Below are positions 54,158-62,918 of a stretch of 64,000 nt of DNA, one piece after another (the first letter of the stretch is position 1; each line of letters begins with the position of its first letter). Below the pieces are notes generated by a model that saw only the letters and a list, made by a program, of their open reading frames with translations, was not told the DNA's origin and did not search any database. Position numbers and translations under genes: made by a program. The DNA comes from Rubrobacter tropicus (GTDB taxonomy: Bacteria; Actinomycetota; Rubrobacteria; Rubrobacterales; Rubrobacteraceae), in contig NZ_CP045119.1 of the NCBI RefSeq assembly GCF_011492945.1, forward strand, positions 2,356,001 through 2,420,000, written 5' to 3'.

Positions 54158-54396
54158 CAGTCAGCCCGGCGCTCCGCGCCTCGTCAGCACGCTTTAGCCT
54201 TCGGCTTCCGCTTTCAGCCTGTCAGCTAGTCGTCTGTGTACAAGCGCCACACGGCATTCGAACCGTTGCGCAAGGCGCTGCCAGGTAGGACTTTGGGAGG
54301 CCGAAAGCTGACCGCTGAAAGCGAGGGCTGCGCAGCAGGCCGAAGCGTGCTGAGAGCGGAGCCCGACAGGGCGGAGCGGGCTGACTGGCTGACATG
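54158..54396. repeat. Heptad repeat element (copy 10)
   Basis: CAGTCAGCCC, CGTCAGCACG and TTTCAGCCTGTCAGC units (54158-54229) are answered by AGCTGACCGCTGAAAGC and GGCTGACTGGCTGACA (54308-54394), with CGAAGCGTGCTGAGAGCGGAGC between. It occupies the whole gap of about 300 bp downstream of the lipid kinase gene; no gene is seen. Confidence 0.8.
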
Positions 54397-55347
54397 CTAC
54401 TCGTGGTCGCGCCTGGCGGCGGTGGAGCTTTGCGGGACTATGACCTTCAGGGCGTTTCCCGCCACCGAGAAGTCCTGTGGGGTCCTGGCTACGAGCTCGC
54501 CGTCTATGTTGACGGAGAGTTCGGGGTCAGTCTCGAGGCGCACGCGGGTCGTTCGGTACTGGCTCACGCTCTCGTTGCGGATAAAGTCCCCGCTCTTGAG
54601 GTAGCGGGCCACGCCGAACATGTCGCGGTGGCGTCCGAGCTGGATCGCGTACACGTCCAGGCTCTTGTCGTCTATGCCCGAGCCCGGCGCGACGACCATC
54701 CCCCCACCGTAAAACTTGCCGTTGCCGACGGCCACCTGCAGGAGCCTGTCGTGCTCGACGGTCTCGTGGTCCCCGTCGGGGAAGACGAGCCTCGCCGAGA
54801 AAGGCTCGTGGGTCATGAAGGCCTTTATGGCCGCCACCGGGTACGCCAGCGCCCCGATGGTCTTCTTCGCCCACGGCGTAAGCGCCTGCGTCGCCCCCAC
54901 GCCGAGGCCCACGGAGGCGACGTTCACGAAATAGTTGTCCCCCGCCAGGCCGAGGTCCACGTCGACGACCTTGCCGTTCGCGACCGTGTCGCAGGCCCCG
55001 TCCACCTCCGAGGGTATATCCAGCGTGCGCGCGAAGTCGTTGGCCGTGCCGAGCGGGAGTAGTCCCAGGGTTACGTGGTGGTGGGCCAGAAAGTCCACGA
55101 CAGAGCTGACCGACCCGTCGCCGCCGCCCAGGATCAGGGTCTCGTAACCCGACCCGTCGCTCAAGACCTCGCGCACCGTCTCGGGCAACCTCACGGGGTC
55201 CCTGATCGGGTAGGTCGCCCCGAGCGGCACGTTCAACTCCTGCAGCCGGTCGAGCGCCCGGAAGAAAACCCGCTCCCCACTACGCGACCGGGTATTGACG
55301 ATGAGGGCGGCCCGCCCGTGCCCCCGCTGTTGCGTAGAACGATCCAT
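54397..55347 (-). CDS. Diacylglycerol kinase-family lipid kinase
   Basis: This 316-residue protein has the nucleotide loop LILGGGDGSVSSV and LGLLPLGTANDFARTL, then VDVDLGLAGDNYFVNVASVGLGVGA and a C-terminal SVNIDGELV, the pattern of DagK/YegS/LCB5-like lipid kinases. It phosphorylates diacylglycerol or another lipid alcohol, feeding phosphatidate back to phospholipid synthesis. The ATG at 55347 is preferred to 55374. Confidence 0.9.
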   Translation of the reverse strand: MDRSTQQRGHGRAALIVNTRSRSGERVFFRALDRLQELNVPLGATYPIRDPVRLPETVREVLSDGSGYETLILGGGDGSVSSVVDFLAHHHVTLGLLPLGTANDFARTLDIPSEVDGACDTVANGKVVDVDLGLAGDNYFVNVASVGLGVGATQALTPWAKKTIGALAYPVAAIKAFMTHEPFSARLVFPDGDHETVEHDRLLQVAVGNGKFYGGGMVVAPGSGIDDKSLDVYAIQLGRHRDMFGVARYLKSGDFIRNESVSQYRTTRVRLETDPELSVNIDGELVARTPQDFSVAGNALKVIVPQSSTAARRDHE

Positions 55348-55391
55348 AAAACCATCATACGCACCATCATCCACGACGTTTCCGTCGCGGA

Positions 55392-55513
55392 GCCGGTCAG
55401 CCCGCTCCGGCTTCGCCTCCGCTCGTCAGCACGCTTCGGCCTGCTTCGCAGCCCTCGCTCTCAGCCTGTCAGCTTCTTGCTGACTAGCTGAAGTGCTGAC
55501 CGGCTGACAAGCT
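55392..55513. repeat. Heptad repeat element (copy 11)
   Basis: GGTCAGCCCGCTCCGGCTTCGCC, CGTCAGCACGC and TCTCAGCCTGTCAGC are followed by GCTGACTAGCTGAAGTGCTGACCGGCTGAC. It lies just after the ptsI stop. Confidence 0.8.
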
Positions 55514-57139
55514 CTAAATCCCCGAAACTACTTGCTTTGCGCGTGGGATAGCCGGTGCGCCCATGCTCAGTTCCGTGACCCCGAGCTCGACGAGGCGCGG
55601 GATCATGGCGGGCTCGCCAGCGGCCTCCCCGCAAACACCCACCGGGATGCCGGCGGTGCCCGCGGCGTCGCACGTCATCTTTATGAGCTTCAGGACGGCG
55701 GGATGGTCGGCGCTCTGGAGGTGGCGGAGCTTTTCGTTGCCGCGGTCGGCGGCCAGGGTGTACTGGACCAGGTCGTTGGTGCCGATGGAGAAGAAGGCGG
55801 CCTCGCGGGCGAGCTCCGCGGCGCCGAGGGCGGCCGCGGGCGTCTCGATCATGACCCCCACCTCGACGGGCCCTGTCGGCACGCCTTCCGCTTCGAGTTC
55901 CTCCTGGCACGTGCCCAGTATCCTTTTGGCGGCCCGGAACTCCGTCGCGTCGACGACCATCGGGAACATCACCTTCAGGTTGCCGTGGGCGGCGGACCGC
56001 AGCGCCGCGCGCAGTTGCGGCCCGAAGAGCTCGGGGACTTCCAGGCTCATGCGGATGCCACGCCAGCCGAGGAAAGGGTTCTCCTCCTCGGGCTGATCTA
56101 CGCCGGGCAGGCTCTTGTCCCCGCCGACGTCGAGGGTGCGCAGGATCACGGGCCGGTCCCCGAAGGCCCGCGCCACGGCCGAATACGCCTCGTACTGCTC
56201 CTCCTCGGAAGGCAACTCGTCCCGCTCCATGAACAGGAACTCCGTCCGAAAGAGCCCGACGCCCTCGGCCCCCCATTCGAGCGCCCCTTCCGCCTCCGAC
56301 GCGGACCCGAGGTTCGCCGCCACCTCGATGCGCCGGCCGTCGGCCGTGCGGGCCTCGACGTGCCGATACTCGTAGAGCGTGGCCTGCTCTTCCTCTCTTC
56401 GCGACCGGAGCTCCTCGAACGCGGCGAGCGTCTCTGGGTCCGGGTTCGCGACGGCGACTCCCGCGCCGCCGTCCACGGCCACCGTCCCGGCGTTTAAAGC
56501 CGCTTCCAAAGCGTCGCCGACGCCCACGACGGCGGGGATGCCCATGGAGCGGGCCATGATCGAGACGTGCGAGGTCCGAGACCCGCCGGCGGTTACGAAA
56601 GCGAGGGCCATGCCCCTGGGTATTCTCGCGGTATCCGAGGGCGCCAGGTTGCGGGCGAGGATCACGCTCGGCGTCCTCAGCGCTTCCAGGCCCATCGCGC
56701 CGCCCCCCATGATCTCGACCGCTATCTGGCGGGCCACGTCGCGCACGTCGTCGGCCCTGGCGGCCAGGTACTCGTCTTCCAGGGCCGCGAGCCCGCCCGC
56801 GTACTCCTCGCCGACCGCCAGGACGGCGGCCTCGGGGCTCTCCAGGTTGCGGAGCCTCTCCTCGACGCCTTCCAGGAGCTCGGGGTCGTCGGCCATCTCG
56901 GCGTGGACCTCGAAGATGGCGGCCTCTTCCTCACCGATATCGCCCTTCAGGTTCTCGCCCGTCTCCCTGAGCCTCCCTGCCACGGCCTCGACCGCGGCCC
57001 GGAAACGGGCGAGTTCTTCGTCAAAAGAACCTTCGGGTATGCGCGTGCGCTCCGGCTCGACCTCGCCTCCAAGGTGCACGTAGGCCGGGCCGAAGGCAAC
57101 CCCCTCGGACGCTCCCACGCCGGCAAACTCGACGGCCAA
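55514..57139 (-). CDS. ptsI: Phosphoenolpyruvate-protein phosphotransferase (PTS enzyme I)
   Basis: This 541-residue protein has the phosphorylated His at H191 in TAGGSRTSHVSIMARSMGIPAVVG, the Arg-rich PEP site RTEFLFMERDELPSEEEQ, and GVCGEAAGEPAMIP with the catalytic Cys. It moves phosphate from PEP to HPr. Length is a little shorter than the usual 570 because the N-terminus is compact. It starts 1 nt after ptsH ends. Confidence 0.95.
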   Translation of the reverse strand: MAVEFAGVGASEGVAFGPAYVHLGGEVEPERTRIPEGSFDEELARFRAAVEAVAGRLRETGENLKGDIGEEEAAIFEVHAEMADDPELLEGVEERLRNLESPEAAVLAVGEEYAGGLAALEDEYLAARADDVRDVARQIAVEIMGGGAMGLEALRTPSVILARNLAPSDTARIPRGMALAFVTAGGSRTSHVSIMARSMGIPAVVGVGDALEAALNAGTVAVDGGAGVAVANPDPETLAAFEELRSRREEEQATLYEYRHVEARTADGRRIEVAANLGSASEAEGALEWGAEGVGLFRTEFLFMERDELPSEEEQYEAYSAVARAFGDRPVILRTLDVGGDKSLPGVDQPEEENPFLGWRGIRMSLEVPELFGPQLRAALRSAAHGNLKVMFPMVVDATEFRAAKRILGTCQEELEAEGVPTGPVEVGVMIETPAAALGAAELAREAAFFSIGTNDLVQYTLAADRGNEKLRHLQSADHPAVLKLIKMTCDAAGTAGIPVGVCGEAAGEPAMIPRLVELGVTELSMGAPAIPRAKQVVSGI

Positions 57140-57397
57140 TCAGTGTCCTTCCGTCGCTATGAGGTTCGCCACCGCTTCCGCGGCCTCGTCGGCGTCATCG
57201 CCCTCGGCCCGGACGGTCACCCGCTCCCCCTTCCGGGCGAACCCCGTGACCTTCATTATGCTCTTCGCGTTGACCTCGCGGGTTCCCTTAACCAGTTCTA
57301 TGCGCGACGAGAACTGCTTGGCGGCCTTCACCAACTGCGCCGCCGGCCTCCCGTGGATACCCGCATCGGCGCCAACCGTGGTCTCTCTTTCGGCCAT
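57140..57397 (-). CDS. ptsH: Phosphocarrier protein HPr
   Basis: This 85-residue protein has the phosphorylated His at H15 in DAGIHGRPAAQLV and the regulatory Ser at S46 in NAKSIMKV. Ser46 suggests possible control by an HPr kinase, as in Gram-positive bacteria, though such a kinase is not in the window. No EII sugar permease is nearby. A TATGAT box lies about 37 nt upstream. ptsH-ptsI are adjacent and must be co-transcribed. Confidence 0.94.
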   Translation of the reverse strand: MAERETTVGADAGIHGRPAAQLVKAAKQFSSRIELVKGTREVNAKSIMKVTGFARKGERVTVRAEGDDADEAAEAVANLIATEGH

Positions 57398-57529
57398 GCA
57401 ACCGCTCCTCTCGCCTCCCGAACGTCCGAAGCATCATAACCCACGGCCGGAAGGAGGCGTAAGTAACGCGGCCGGATTCCGGTGTGGCGTTCGTGCTTTA
57501 CTTCGCGCGAAGCGGCGAGAGGAGATCGG

Positions 57530-58447
57530 ATGCAGAGGGGTACGCACGAAGCGGTGCCGGATAAACGCAACGAGGGCGTGCTCGTGTACATAAACGGCGA
57601 GTTCTTCCCGAGGGCGGAGGCCAGGATCTCCGTCTTTGACTCCGGTTTTCTCGTGGGCGACGGCGTCTGGGAGGGCATCCGGCTGCACGAAGGGGACTTC
57701 GCCTTTCTGGATCAGCACCTCGACCGACTCTTTCAGGGCGCCAAAGCCATCGGGATCGAGATCGGGCTGACCCGCCAGCAACTGGCCGACGCGCTTCGCG
57801 AAACGGTCCGGCGCAACGGCATGACGAACGACGTCCACATACGCCTCATGGTGACCCGCGGGGACAAGAAGACCCCCTCGCAGGACCCGCGCCTGGTGGT
57901 CGGCGGCCCGAACGTGGTGATCATCGCGGAGCACAAAAAGGCCGACCCCGAGGTCAAGGAGCAGGGCGTCAGCCTCTTTACTTCGACCGTAAGGCGTCCC
58001 CCGCCCGACACCCTCGACCAGAGGCTCAACTGCCACAGCAAGCTGCACGAGGTGGTCGCGCTGCTCCAGGCGCTCGAAGCCGGCGCGGACGAGGCGCTCA
58101 TGCTCGACCCGACGGGTGCGGTCGCGACCTGCAACGCTACCAACTTCTTCATCGTTCGCCGCGGGGAGGTCTGGACCTCGACGGGCCAATACTCCCTGAA
58201 CGGCATCACCCGGCGCATGATCGTCGAGCTCTGCAAGGAAGACGAAATCCCCGTCTCGGAGCGCCCCTTCTCCCTGACCGAGGTCTACGACGCCGACGAG
58301 GCCTTCGTAACGGGCACCTTCGGCGGCCTCACACCCGTAATAAAGGTGGACGGAAGGACGATAGGCGAGGGAGGACCGGGACCGATGACCCGGCGCCTGC
58401 ACGGGCTCTACGCCGAAGCCGTCTCCCGCTCGGTCTCGCGGGGTTAG
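57530..58447 (+). CDS. Class IV aminotransferase (branched-chain/D-amino-acid type)
   Basis: This protein of about 305 residues has the fold-type IV PLP core: VYINGEFFPRAEARISVFDSGFLVGDGVWEGIR, the PLP Lys in LNCHSKLHEVVALLQALEAGADEALMLD, ATCNATNFFIV and ETYDADEAFVTGTFGG-like VYDADEAFVTGTFGGLTPV. The ATG at 57530 has a GAGAGGAG site; an earlier open start at 57482 is less likely. It is followed after 3 nt by a sulfotransferase-like gene. Substrate could be branched-chain or D-amino acids. Confidence 0.9.
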   Translation: MQRGTHEAVPDKRNEGVLVYINGEFFPRAEARISVFDSGFLVGDGVWEGIRLHEGDFAFLDQHLDRLFQGAKAIGIEIGLTRQQLADALRETVRRNGMTNDVHIRLMVTRGDKKTPSQDPRLVVGGPNVVIIAEHKKADPEVKEQGVSLFTSTVRRPPPDTLDQRLNCHSKLHEVVALLQALEAGADEALMLDPTGAVATCNATNFFIVRRGEVWTSTGQYSLNGITRRMIVELCKEDEIPVSERPFSLTEVYDADEAFVTGTFGGLTPVIKVDGRTIGEGGPGPMTRRLHGLYAEAVSRSVSRG

Positions 58448-58450
58448 CCC

Positions 58451-59188
58451 GTGCCGGACTGCCTGAAATTGAGCGTCTGGTCGGGGCCCCGCAACGTCTC
58501 TACCGCCCTCATGTACTCGTTCCGGCAAAGACCGGACACGCTGGTGGTGGACGAGCCACTCTACGGGCACTACTTGAAGGTCACACGCGCCGACCATCCC
58601 GGAGACGAAGAGGTCCTTGCGGTCATGGATCAAGACGGCGACCGCGTGGTCCAAGAGGTGATCCTCGGTCCCTGCGAGATGTCCGTTCACTTCTTCAAGA
58701 ACATGGCCCACCACCTGACCGACCTGGACCGCGGGTTTCTTAATAGCACCACGAACGTCCTCCTTACCCGCGACCCGGCCGAGATGCTCCCCTCCCTGGC
58801 CCGGCAACTCCCGAACCCGACCATGCGCGACACCGGGTTGCTGCAGCAAGTGGAGATCCTGGACCACGCCTTACGCCACGACGATGTCCCGGTCGTCCTG
58901 GACGCGAAGCAGCTCCTACTCGACCCGCCGGGCGTCCTGCGCCGGGTTTGCGGGAGGCTGGGCATACCCTTCTACGAGGAGATGCTCCGCTGGCCCGCCG
59001 GCCCCAAGCCCGAGGACGGCGTCTGGGCCAAACACTGGTACGCTAACGTCCACGCCTCGACCGGCTTCTCGTCCTACCAGCCCAAATCGGACGCCTTCCC
59101 GCAGAGGCTCGTGCCCCTACTCGAAGAATGCATTCCCCTCTACGAGCGGTTGAGCCGATACGCTGTCCCGGCCGAGACCAGCGTCTAG
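58451..59188 (+). CDS. Sulfotransferase-like P-loop protein paired with the aminotransferase
   Basis: This 245-residue protein has WSGPRNVSTALMYSF, the phosphate-binding loop of PAPS-dependent sulfotransferases, and VLLTRDPAEML in the position of the 3'-phosphate site. Eukaryotic and bacterial homologues are often named branched-chain aminotransferase-like because the two genes or domains occur together; this protein itself lacks any aminotransferase fold. A GTG start 3 nt after the aminotransferase stop implies joint translation. The sulfated product, if any, is unknown. Confidence 0.82.
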   Translation: MPDCLKLSVWSGPRNVSTALMYSFRQRPDTLVVDEPLYGHYLKVTRADHPGDEEVLAVMDQDGDRVVQEVILGPCEMSVHFFKNMAHHLTDLDRGFLNSTTNVLLTRDPAEMLPSLARQLPNPTMRDTGLLQQVEILDHALRHDDVPVVLDAKQLLLDPPGVLRRVCGRLGIPFYEEMLRWPAGPKPEDGVWAKHWYANVHASTGFSSYQPKSDAFPQRLVPLLEECIPLYERLSRYAVPAETSV

Positions 59189-59325
59189 AGCGGTCAGCTA
59201 TCAGCCCGCTCCGGCCTTACGGCCTGCGCTCTCAGCCATCGGCTTTTTGTCCCCGGCTGAAAGCTGACCGCTGATAGCTGATAGCTTCGCAAGCAGGTTC
59301 ACCCTCTCTGCAAACCGCTTCAGGC
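59187..59325. repeat. Heptad repeat element with degenerate hairpin (copy 12)
   Basis: AGCGGTCAGCTATCAGC (59189-59205), identical to one arm of the copy 9 palindrome, leads to CCGGCCTTACGGCC and then GCTGAAA, GCTGACC, GCTGATA and GCTGATA. A decayed GCAAGCAGGTT...CTCTGCAAA hairpin follows. Converging genes lie on both sides. Confidence 0.85.
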
Positions 59326-59339
59326 CAGAACAACCCGGC

Positions 59340-59948
59340 CTACAGAACCCCCGGCGTATTTTTCCCGGGGTACATCCCCTTCTCCGTGATCACGAGGTCG
59401 ACCGGCACGTCGTGCCGGTCGACGGGGACTTTCTCCACGACCTGGACCTCGAACGCCACCGAGACGCGCGGGGCTCTCCGCGGCAGCCCGCCCGCGAGCA
59501 GACGGTCGTAGAAGCCGCCGCCGTACCCCAGTCGCCCACCCATCCGGTCGAAGGCGACGCCGGGGATCAGGGCAAAATCGACGGAGCCGGCATCTGCAAA
59601 CGGACAACGCTCCGGCACCGGCTCGCGTATACCCCAAGGTCCGGGTGACAGGTCCCGCGCGGTGTCGCGCACCTGGTAGAGGCCGAGGTCGCCGCGCTCG
59701 ACCCTGGGGAGCAGCAGGGTCTTTCCGTCGTCGAGGACGCGCCCGAGGAACTCGTCGGTCCCGAGTTCGGTTCCGAAGGAAGCGTAGGCAAGGACGACGC
59801 CGGAGCGTTCGTAGGCCGGGAGATCCCGGACGTTCGAAAGGATCGTCCTGCCGAACGCGGCGCGTTCTCTCTCGCACAGAGCCTCGCGGCGGCGCAGGAC
59901 CGACTGCCTCAGGGCGGCTTTGGCCTCGGTGGTCGCGTGGTTACGCAA
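59340..59948 (-). CDS. 5-formyltetrahydrofolate cyclo-ligase
   Basis: This 202-residue protein has the family signature LIPGVAFDRMGGRLGYGGGFYDRLL, with the ATP and folate-binding residues, and an N-terminal Lys/Arg-rich helix (KAALRQSVLRRREAL). It converts 5-formyl-THF to 5,10-methenyl-THF with ATP. It overlaps folD by 8 nt, which makes or uses the same product. Confidence 0.94.
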   Translation of the reverse strand: MRNHATTEAKAALRQSVLRRREALCERERAAFGRTILSNVRDLPAYERSGVVLAYASFGTELGTDEFLGRVLDDGKTLLLPRVERGDLGLYQVRDTARDLSPGPWGIREPVPERCPFADAGSVDFALIPGVAFDRMGGRLGYGGGFYDRLLAGGLPRRAPRVSVAFEVQVVEKVPVDRHDVPVDLVITEKGMYPGKNTPGVL

Positions 59949-60792
59949 GCGTTGCGCGGGCGGCCTGGAGAGCGTTGTGGAGCAACATCGCCCGCGTCAT
60001 CGGCCCCACGCCGCCCGGGACGGGGGTTATGGCGGAGGCTTTCGGCTCCACCTCGTCGAAGCGCACGTCTCCGGCGAGGCCGCCCTCTTGCTTTCTGTGG
60101 ATGCCGACGTCGACCACGACCGCGCCTTCCTTGACGTGCTCGGCCCCCACCATCTCTCGTTGGCCCGAGGCTACGATGAGTATGTCAGCCCTCGAAGCTA
60201 CTTCGGCCAGACCCCGGGTGCGCGAGTGGCAGACGGTCACCGTCGCGTTCTCGCGCAGGAGGAGTTGGGCCATGGGTTTGCCGACGAGGTTGGAGCGGCC
60301 CAGCACCACCGCTTCGCGGCCTTCGAGCGGGAGGTCGTGGCGGCGGAGGAGCTGGATGATCCCGTGCGGCGTGCAGGGCATGAGGGATGGCAAGCCCATG
60401 GAGAGCCTTCCGGCGCTCTCCGGGTTCAGGCCGTCGACGTCCTTTTCGGGCCTTATCCGGGAGATCAGGGGCAGCGGGTCGAGCCCTTCCGGCAGCGGCA
60501 ACTGGACTATAAAGCCCGAGACCGCGGGGTCGTGGTTGAGTTCGTCGACCAGGTCGGTGAGCCTCTGCTGGGTGACGCCGGCCGGGAACCTGTGGACCCT
60601 GGAGGCCATGCCGACCTGCGAGGCATCGGCCTCCTTGCCGCCCACGTAGGTGGCGGAGGCGGGGTCGTCGCCCACCAGCACGACATCGAGCCGCACCGAC
60701 CGGCCGGCGGCCTCTAGCTCTTCGATCCCTGCGGCGACCTCGGCCTTTATCTCCGCGGCGGTCGCCTTACCGTCAAGAATCCGGGCCATCAT
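59941..60792 (-). CDS. folD: Bifunctional methylenetetrahydrofolate dehydrogenase/cyclohydrolase
   Basis: This 283-residue protein has VGDDPASATYVGGKEADA with the catalytic Lys-containing YxGxK motif (YVGGK), GFIVQLPLPEG, PCTPHGIIQLL and GRSNLVGKPMAQLLL. It interconverts methylene-, methenyl- and formyl-THF with NADP. It overlaps 5-FCL and the carbinolamine dehydratase gene (20 nt), so all three are probably one operon. Confidence 0.95.
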   Translation of the reverse strand: MMARILDGKATAAEIKAEVAAGIEELEAAGRSVRLDVVLVGDDPASATYVGGKEADASQVGMASRVHRFPAGVTQQRLTDLVDELNHDPAVSGFIVQLPLPEGLDPLPLISRIRPEKDVDGLNPESAGRLSMGLPSLMPCTPHGIIQLLRRHDLPLEGREAVVLGRSNLVGKPMAQLLLRENATVTVCHSRTRGLAEVASRADILIVASGQREMVGAEHVKEGAVVVDVGIHRKQEGGLAGDVRFDEVEPKASAITPVPGGVGPMTRAMLLHNALQAARATLA

Positions 60793-61141
60793 CCTCCGAA
60801 ATAGTCTCGTATGCCCTGTCCGTTCTGGCCGCCATAACGAAGTCGTTGCGGTGCAGGCCGCCGATCGCGTGCGTCCACCACGCTACCGTCACCCTCCCCC
60901 ACTCCGTCAGGAGGGCGGGATGATGCCCCGCCTCCTCGGCCAACGCGCCGACCCTGTTCGTGAAGGCGAGCGCGGAGGCGAAATCCGCAAACCGGAACTC
61001 CCGCTTCAGGGAGTCGACGCCGCCGCGGTCCACCACGCACCAGCCGGGGACTTCGAGGAGGAGTCGTTCCACTTCTTTTACGTCCAGGGCGGGTACGCCG
61101 CCCCGGCACGGGACGCACCTCTCGCCCGCGAGCCCGCCCAC
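60773..61141 (-). CDS. Pterin-4a-carbinolamine dehydratase
   Basis: This 122-residue protein has the family core GHHPALLTEWGRVTVAWWTHAIGGLHRNDFVMAARTD, with the catalytic His pair and the later His. It recycles pterin cofactor by dehydrating 4a-hydroxytetrahydropterin. It starts the folate operon and overlaps folD by 20 nt. The first about 18 residues (MGGLAGERCVPCRGG) may be outside the true protein; a later start is possible. Confidence 0.9.
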   Translation of the reverse strand: MGGLAGERCVPCRGGVPALDVKEVERLLLEVPGWCVVDRGGVDSLKREFRFADFASALAFTNRVGALAEEAGHHPALLTEWGRVTVAWWTHAIGGLHRNDFVMAARTDRAYETISEDDGPDS

Positions 61142-61268
61142 GGTTCTTCCTCCGTCGTCGCGATTACGGTCACGTCGAATCTTACAGGTTCGCCCCCCAC
61201 CCGTTCGGCGGCACGACCGGGCGCGGACCCGGTAGACTATCCGGAAGGACGAAAGTGGGTGGGACGGG

Positions 61269-62708
61269 ATGGCGACGAATGGCCACGGGGAACGTCCGGG
61301 TCGCCGCAGGCTCGATAGGGCGCTAGCGCGGGTCAGCGATGCGCCGCTGCGCGAGGGAAACGGGCTTCACCTGCTCAAGAACGGTCCCGACACCTACGAG
61401 GACTGGCTCGCGGCCATCGCGCGGGCAGAGCGGTGGGTTCACCTGGACAACTACATCTTCCAGGCCGATGAGATCGGGCACAGGTTCGCCGCGGCGCTCG
61501 GGTCCAAAGCGGAATCGGGCGTTCGGGTGCGCGTGCTCTACGACTGGTTCGGCTGCCTGGACGTACCGCGCTCCTTCTGGAAAGGTCTGCGGAGGGCCGG
61601 CGCCGAGGTGCGCCCGGTCAACCCGCCCGCCTTCGGGTACCCGCTCGGCGTCATCAGGCGCGACCACCGCAAGCTTCTGGTGGTCGACGGCGAGTACGCC
61701 TCGACCGGAGGGGTGTGCATAGCCGACGGCTGGATGGTCCGCTCACCGGAGAACGGCCTGCCCTACAGGGACACCGCCGTGAGCGTCAGGGGGCCTGCCG
61801 TGGCCGACCTCGACCTCGCCTTCGCAGGCCTCTGGGACGAGAGCGGCGCGGCACCGCTGCCGGAGGAAGAGAGGCCCGGGGCCGGGGGCATAGCCAGGTC
61901 CGGCGACGGGGCGGCGCGGGTGGTCATCCAGGAGCCGCAGAAGCTGCGGACGCTCCGTTTTCTCCAGCTCCTGACCGCGGGTGTCGAGGAGAGGTTGTGG
62001 ATCACGGACCCCTACTTCCTCTCCATGCCGATCCTCACCCAGTCCCTGATGGCCGCGGCCGGCGACGGGGTGGACGTGCGCGTCCTCACGCCCGCCACGA
62101 ACGACCTGCCCTGGATCGGCGCCCTCTCCCGGACCGGCTACAGGCAGTTCCTCGAAGCGGGGGTACGCATCTTTGAGTACGCCGGGCCCATGATCCACGC
62201 CAAAACCGTCGTAGCCGACGGTTGGTACTCCAAGGTCGGCTCGACCAACCTCAACTTCAGCAGCCTCTCGGCCAACTGGGAGATAGACCTCGTCGTCGAA
62301 GACGCGGGCTTCGCGGCCCAGATGGAGGCGCTCTTCGAGCAGGACCTCGCCAACGCCAGGGAGGTCAACCTCGTCCGCTCGGGCCGCACCCGGGAAGTGC
62401 AGCCCGAGCGGCCGATGCGGGCCTCGGACCGCCGCGCCCGCCGCGGCGTGGCCGGGACCGGCTCCGGCGCGGGCGCGACCGCCTTCCGCGTCGGCAATGC
62501 CGCCCTCAGAAAAGGCAGCGTCCCGCTCCAGACCCACGAACGGACCCTGGCGGGCGCCATCAGCGGCGCCGTCCTGCTCTCCTCCCTCCTCACCCTCCGC
62601 TTCCCCCGCATCCTCGCCTGGCCCCTGGCCCTCCTCGGCTCGGTCTTCGGAGGCCTCGGCGTAATACGAGCCCTTCGCGCCAGCCTCTCCCGCGACGGGC
62701 GCGAGTAA
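61269..62708 (+). CDS. Phospholipase D-family cardiolipin synthase-like protein
   Basis: This 479-residue protein has two HKD motifs, HRKLLVVD starting at H133 and HAKTVVAD starting at H310, each followed by the GG/S-x-N element (STGG, GSTN). It lacks the usual N-terminal membrane helices of bacterial ClsA; instead the C-terminus has two helices (LAGAISGAVLLSSLLTL, WPLALLGSVFGGLGVI). It probably joins phosphatidylglycerol molecules to cardiolipin or transfers phosphatidyl groups. Confidence 0.9.
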   Translation: MATNGHGERPGRRRLDRALARVSDAPLREGNGLHLLKNGPDTYEDWLAAIARAERWVHLDNYIFQADEIGHRFAAALGSKAESGVRVRVLYDWFGCLDVPRSFWKGLRRAGAEVRPVNPPAFGYPLGVIRRDHRKLLVVDGEYASTGGVCIADGWMVRSPENGLPYRDTAVSVRGPAVADLDLAFAGLWDESGAAPLPEEERPGAGGIARSGDGAARVVIQEPQKLRTLRFLQLLTAGVEERLWITDPYFLSMPILTQSLMAAAGDGVDVRVLTPATNDLPWIGALSRTGYRQFLEAGVRIFEYAGPMIHAKTVVADGWYSKVGSTNLNFSSLSANWEIDLVVEDAGFAAQMEALFEQDLANAREVNLVRSGRTREVQPERPMRASDRRARRGVAGTGSGAGATAFRVGNAALRKGSVPLQTHERTLAGAISGAVLLSSLLTLRFPRILAWPLALLGSVFGGLGVIRALRASLSRDGRE

Positions 62709-62828
62709 GCGCTGGACTCAGAGAAGCGCGTGGTGTACGAGATCCCTCAAGGAAGAGTGCCAACCGGACTGCGCCGGTAACCTCCGGCGGGCGTCCCCGA
62801 GGTTTTCGGCCAACGGCCTGCAAACCGC

Positions 62829-62918
62829 GCTGTCAGCCATCAGCACGCTCCGGCCCGCCGCCATCAACGGTCAGCTTTTTTGTTCTGGCTGAAAGCTGGC
62901 CGCTGATGGCTGAATGCT
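62829..62918. repeat. Heptad repeat element (copy 13)
   Basis: GCTGTCAGCCATCAGCACGC and ACGGTCAGCTTTTTT are answered by GGCTGAAAGCTGGCCGCTGATGGCTGA. It lies between converging genes, next to the orphan secreted protein stop. Confidence 0.8.
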
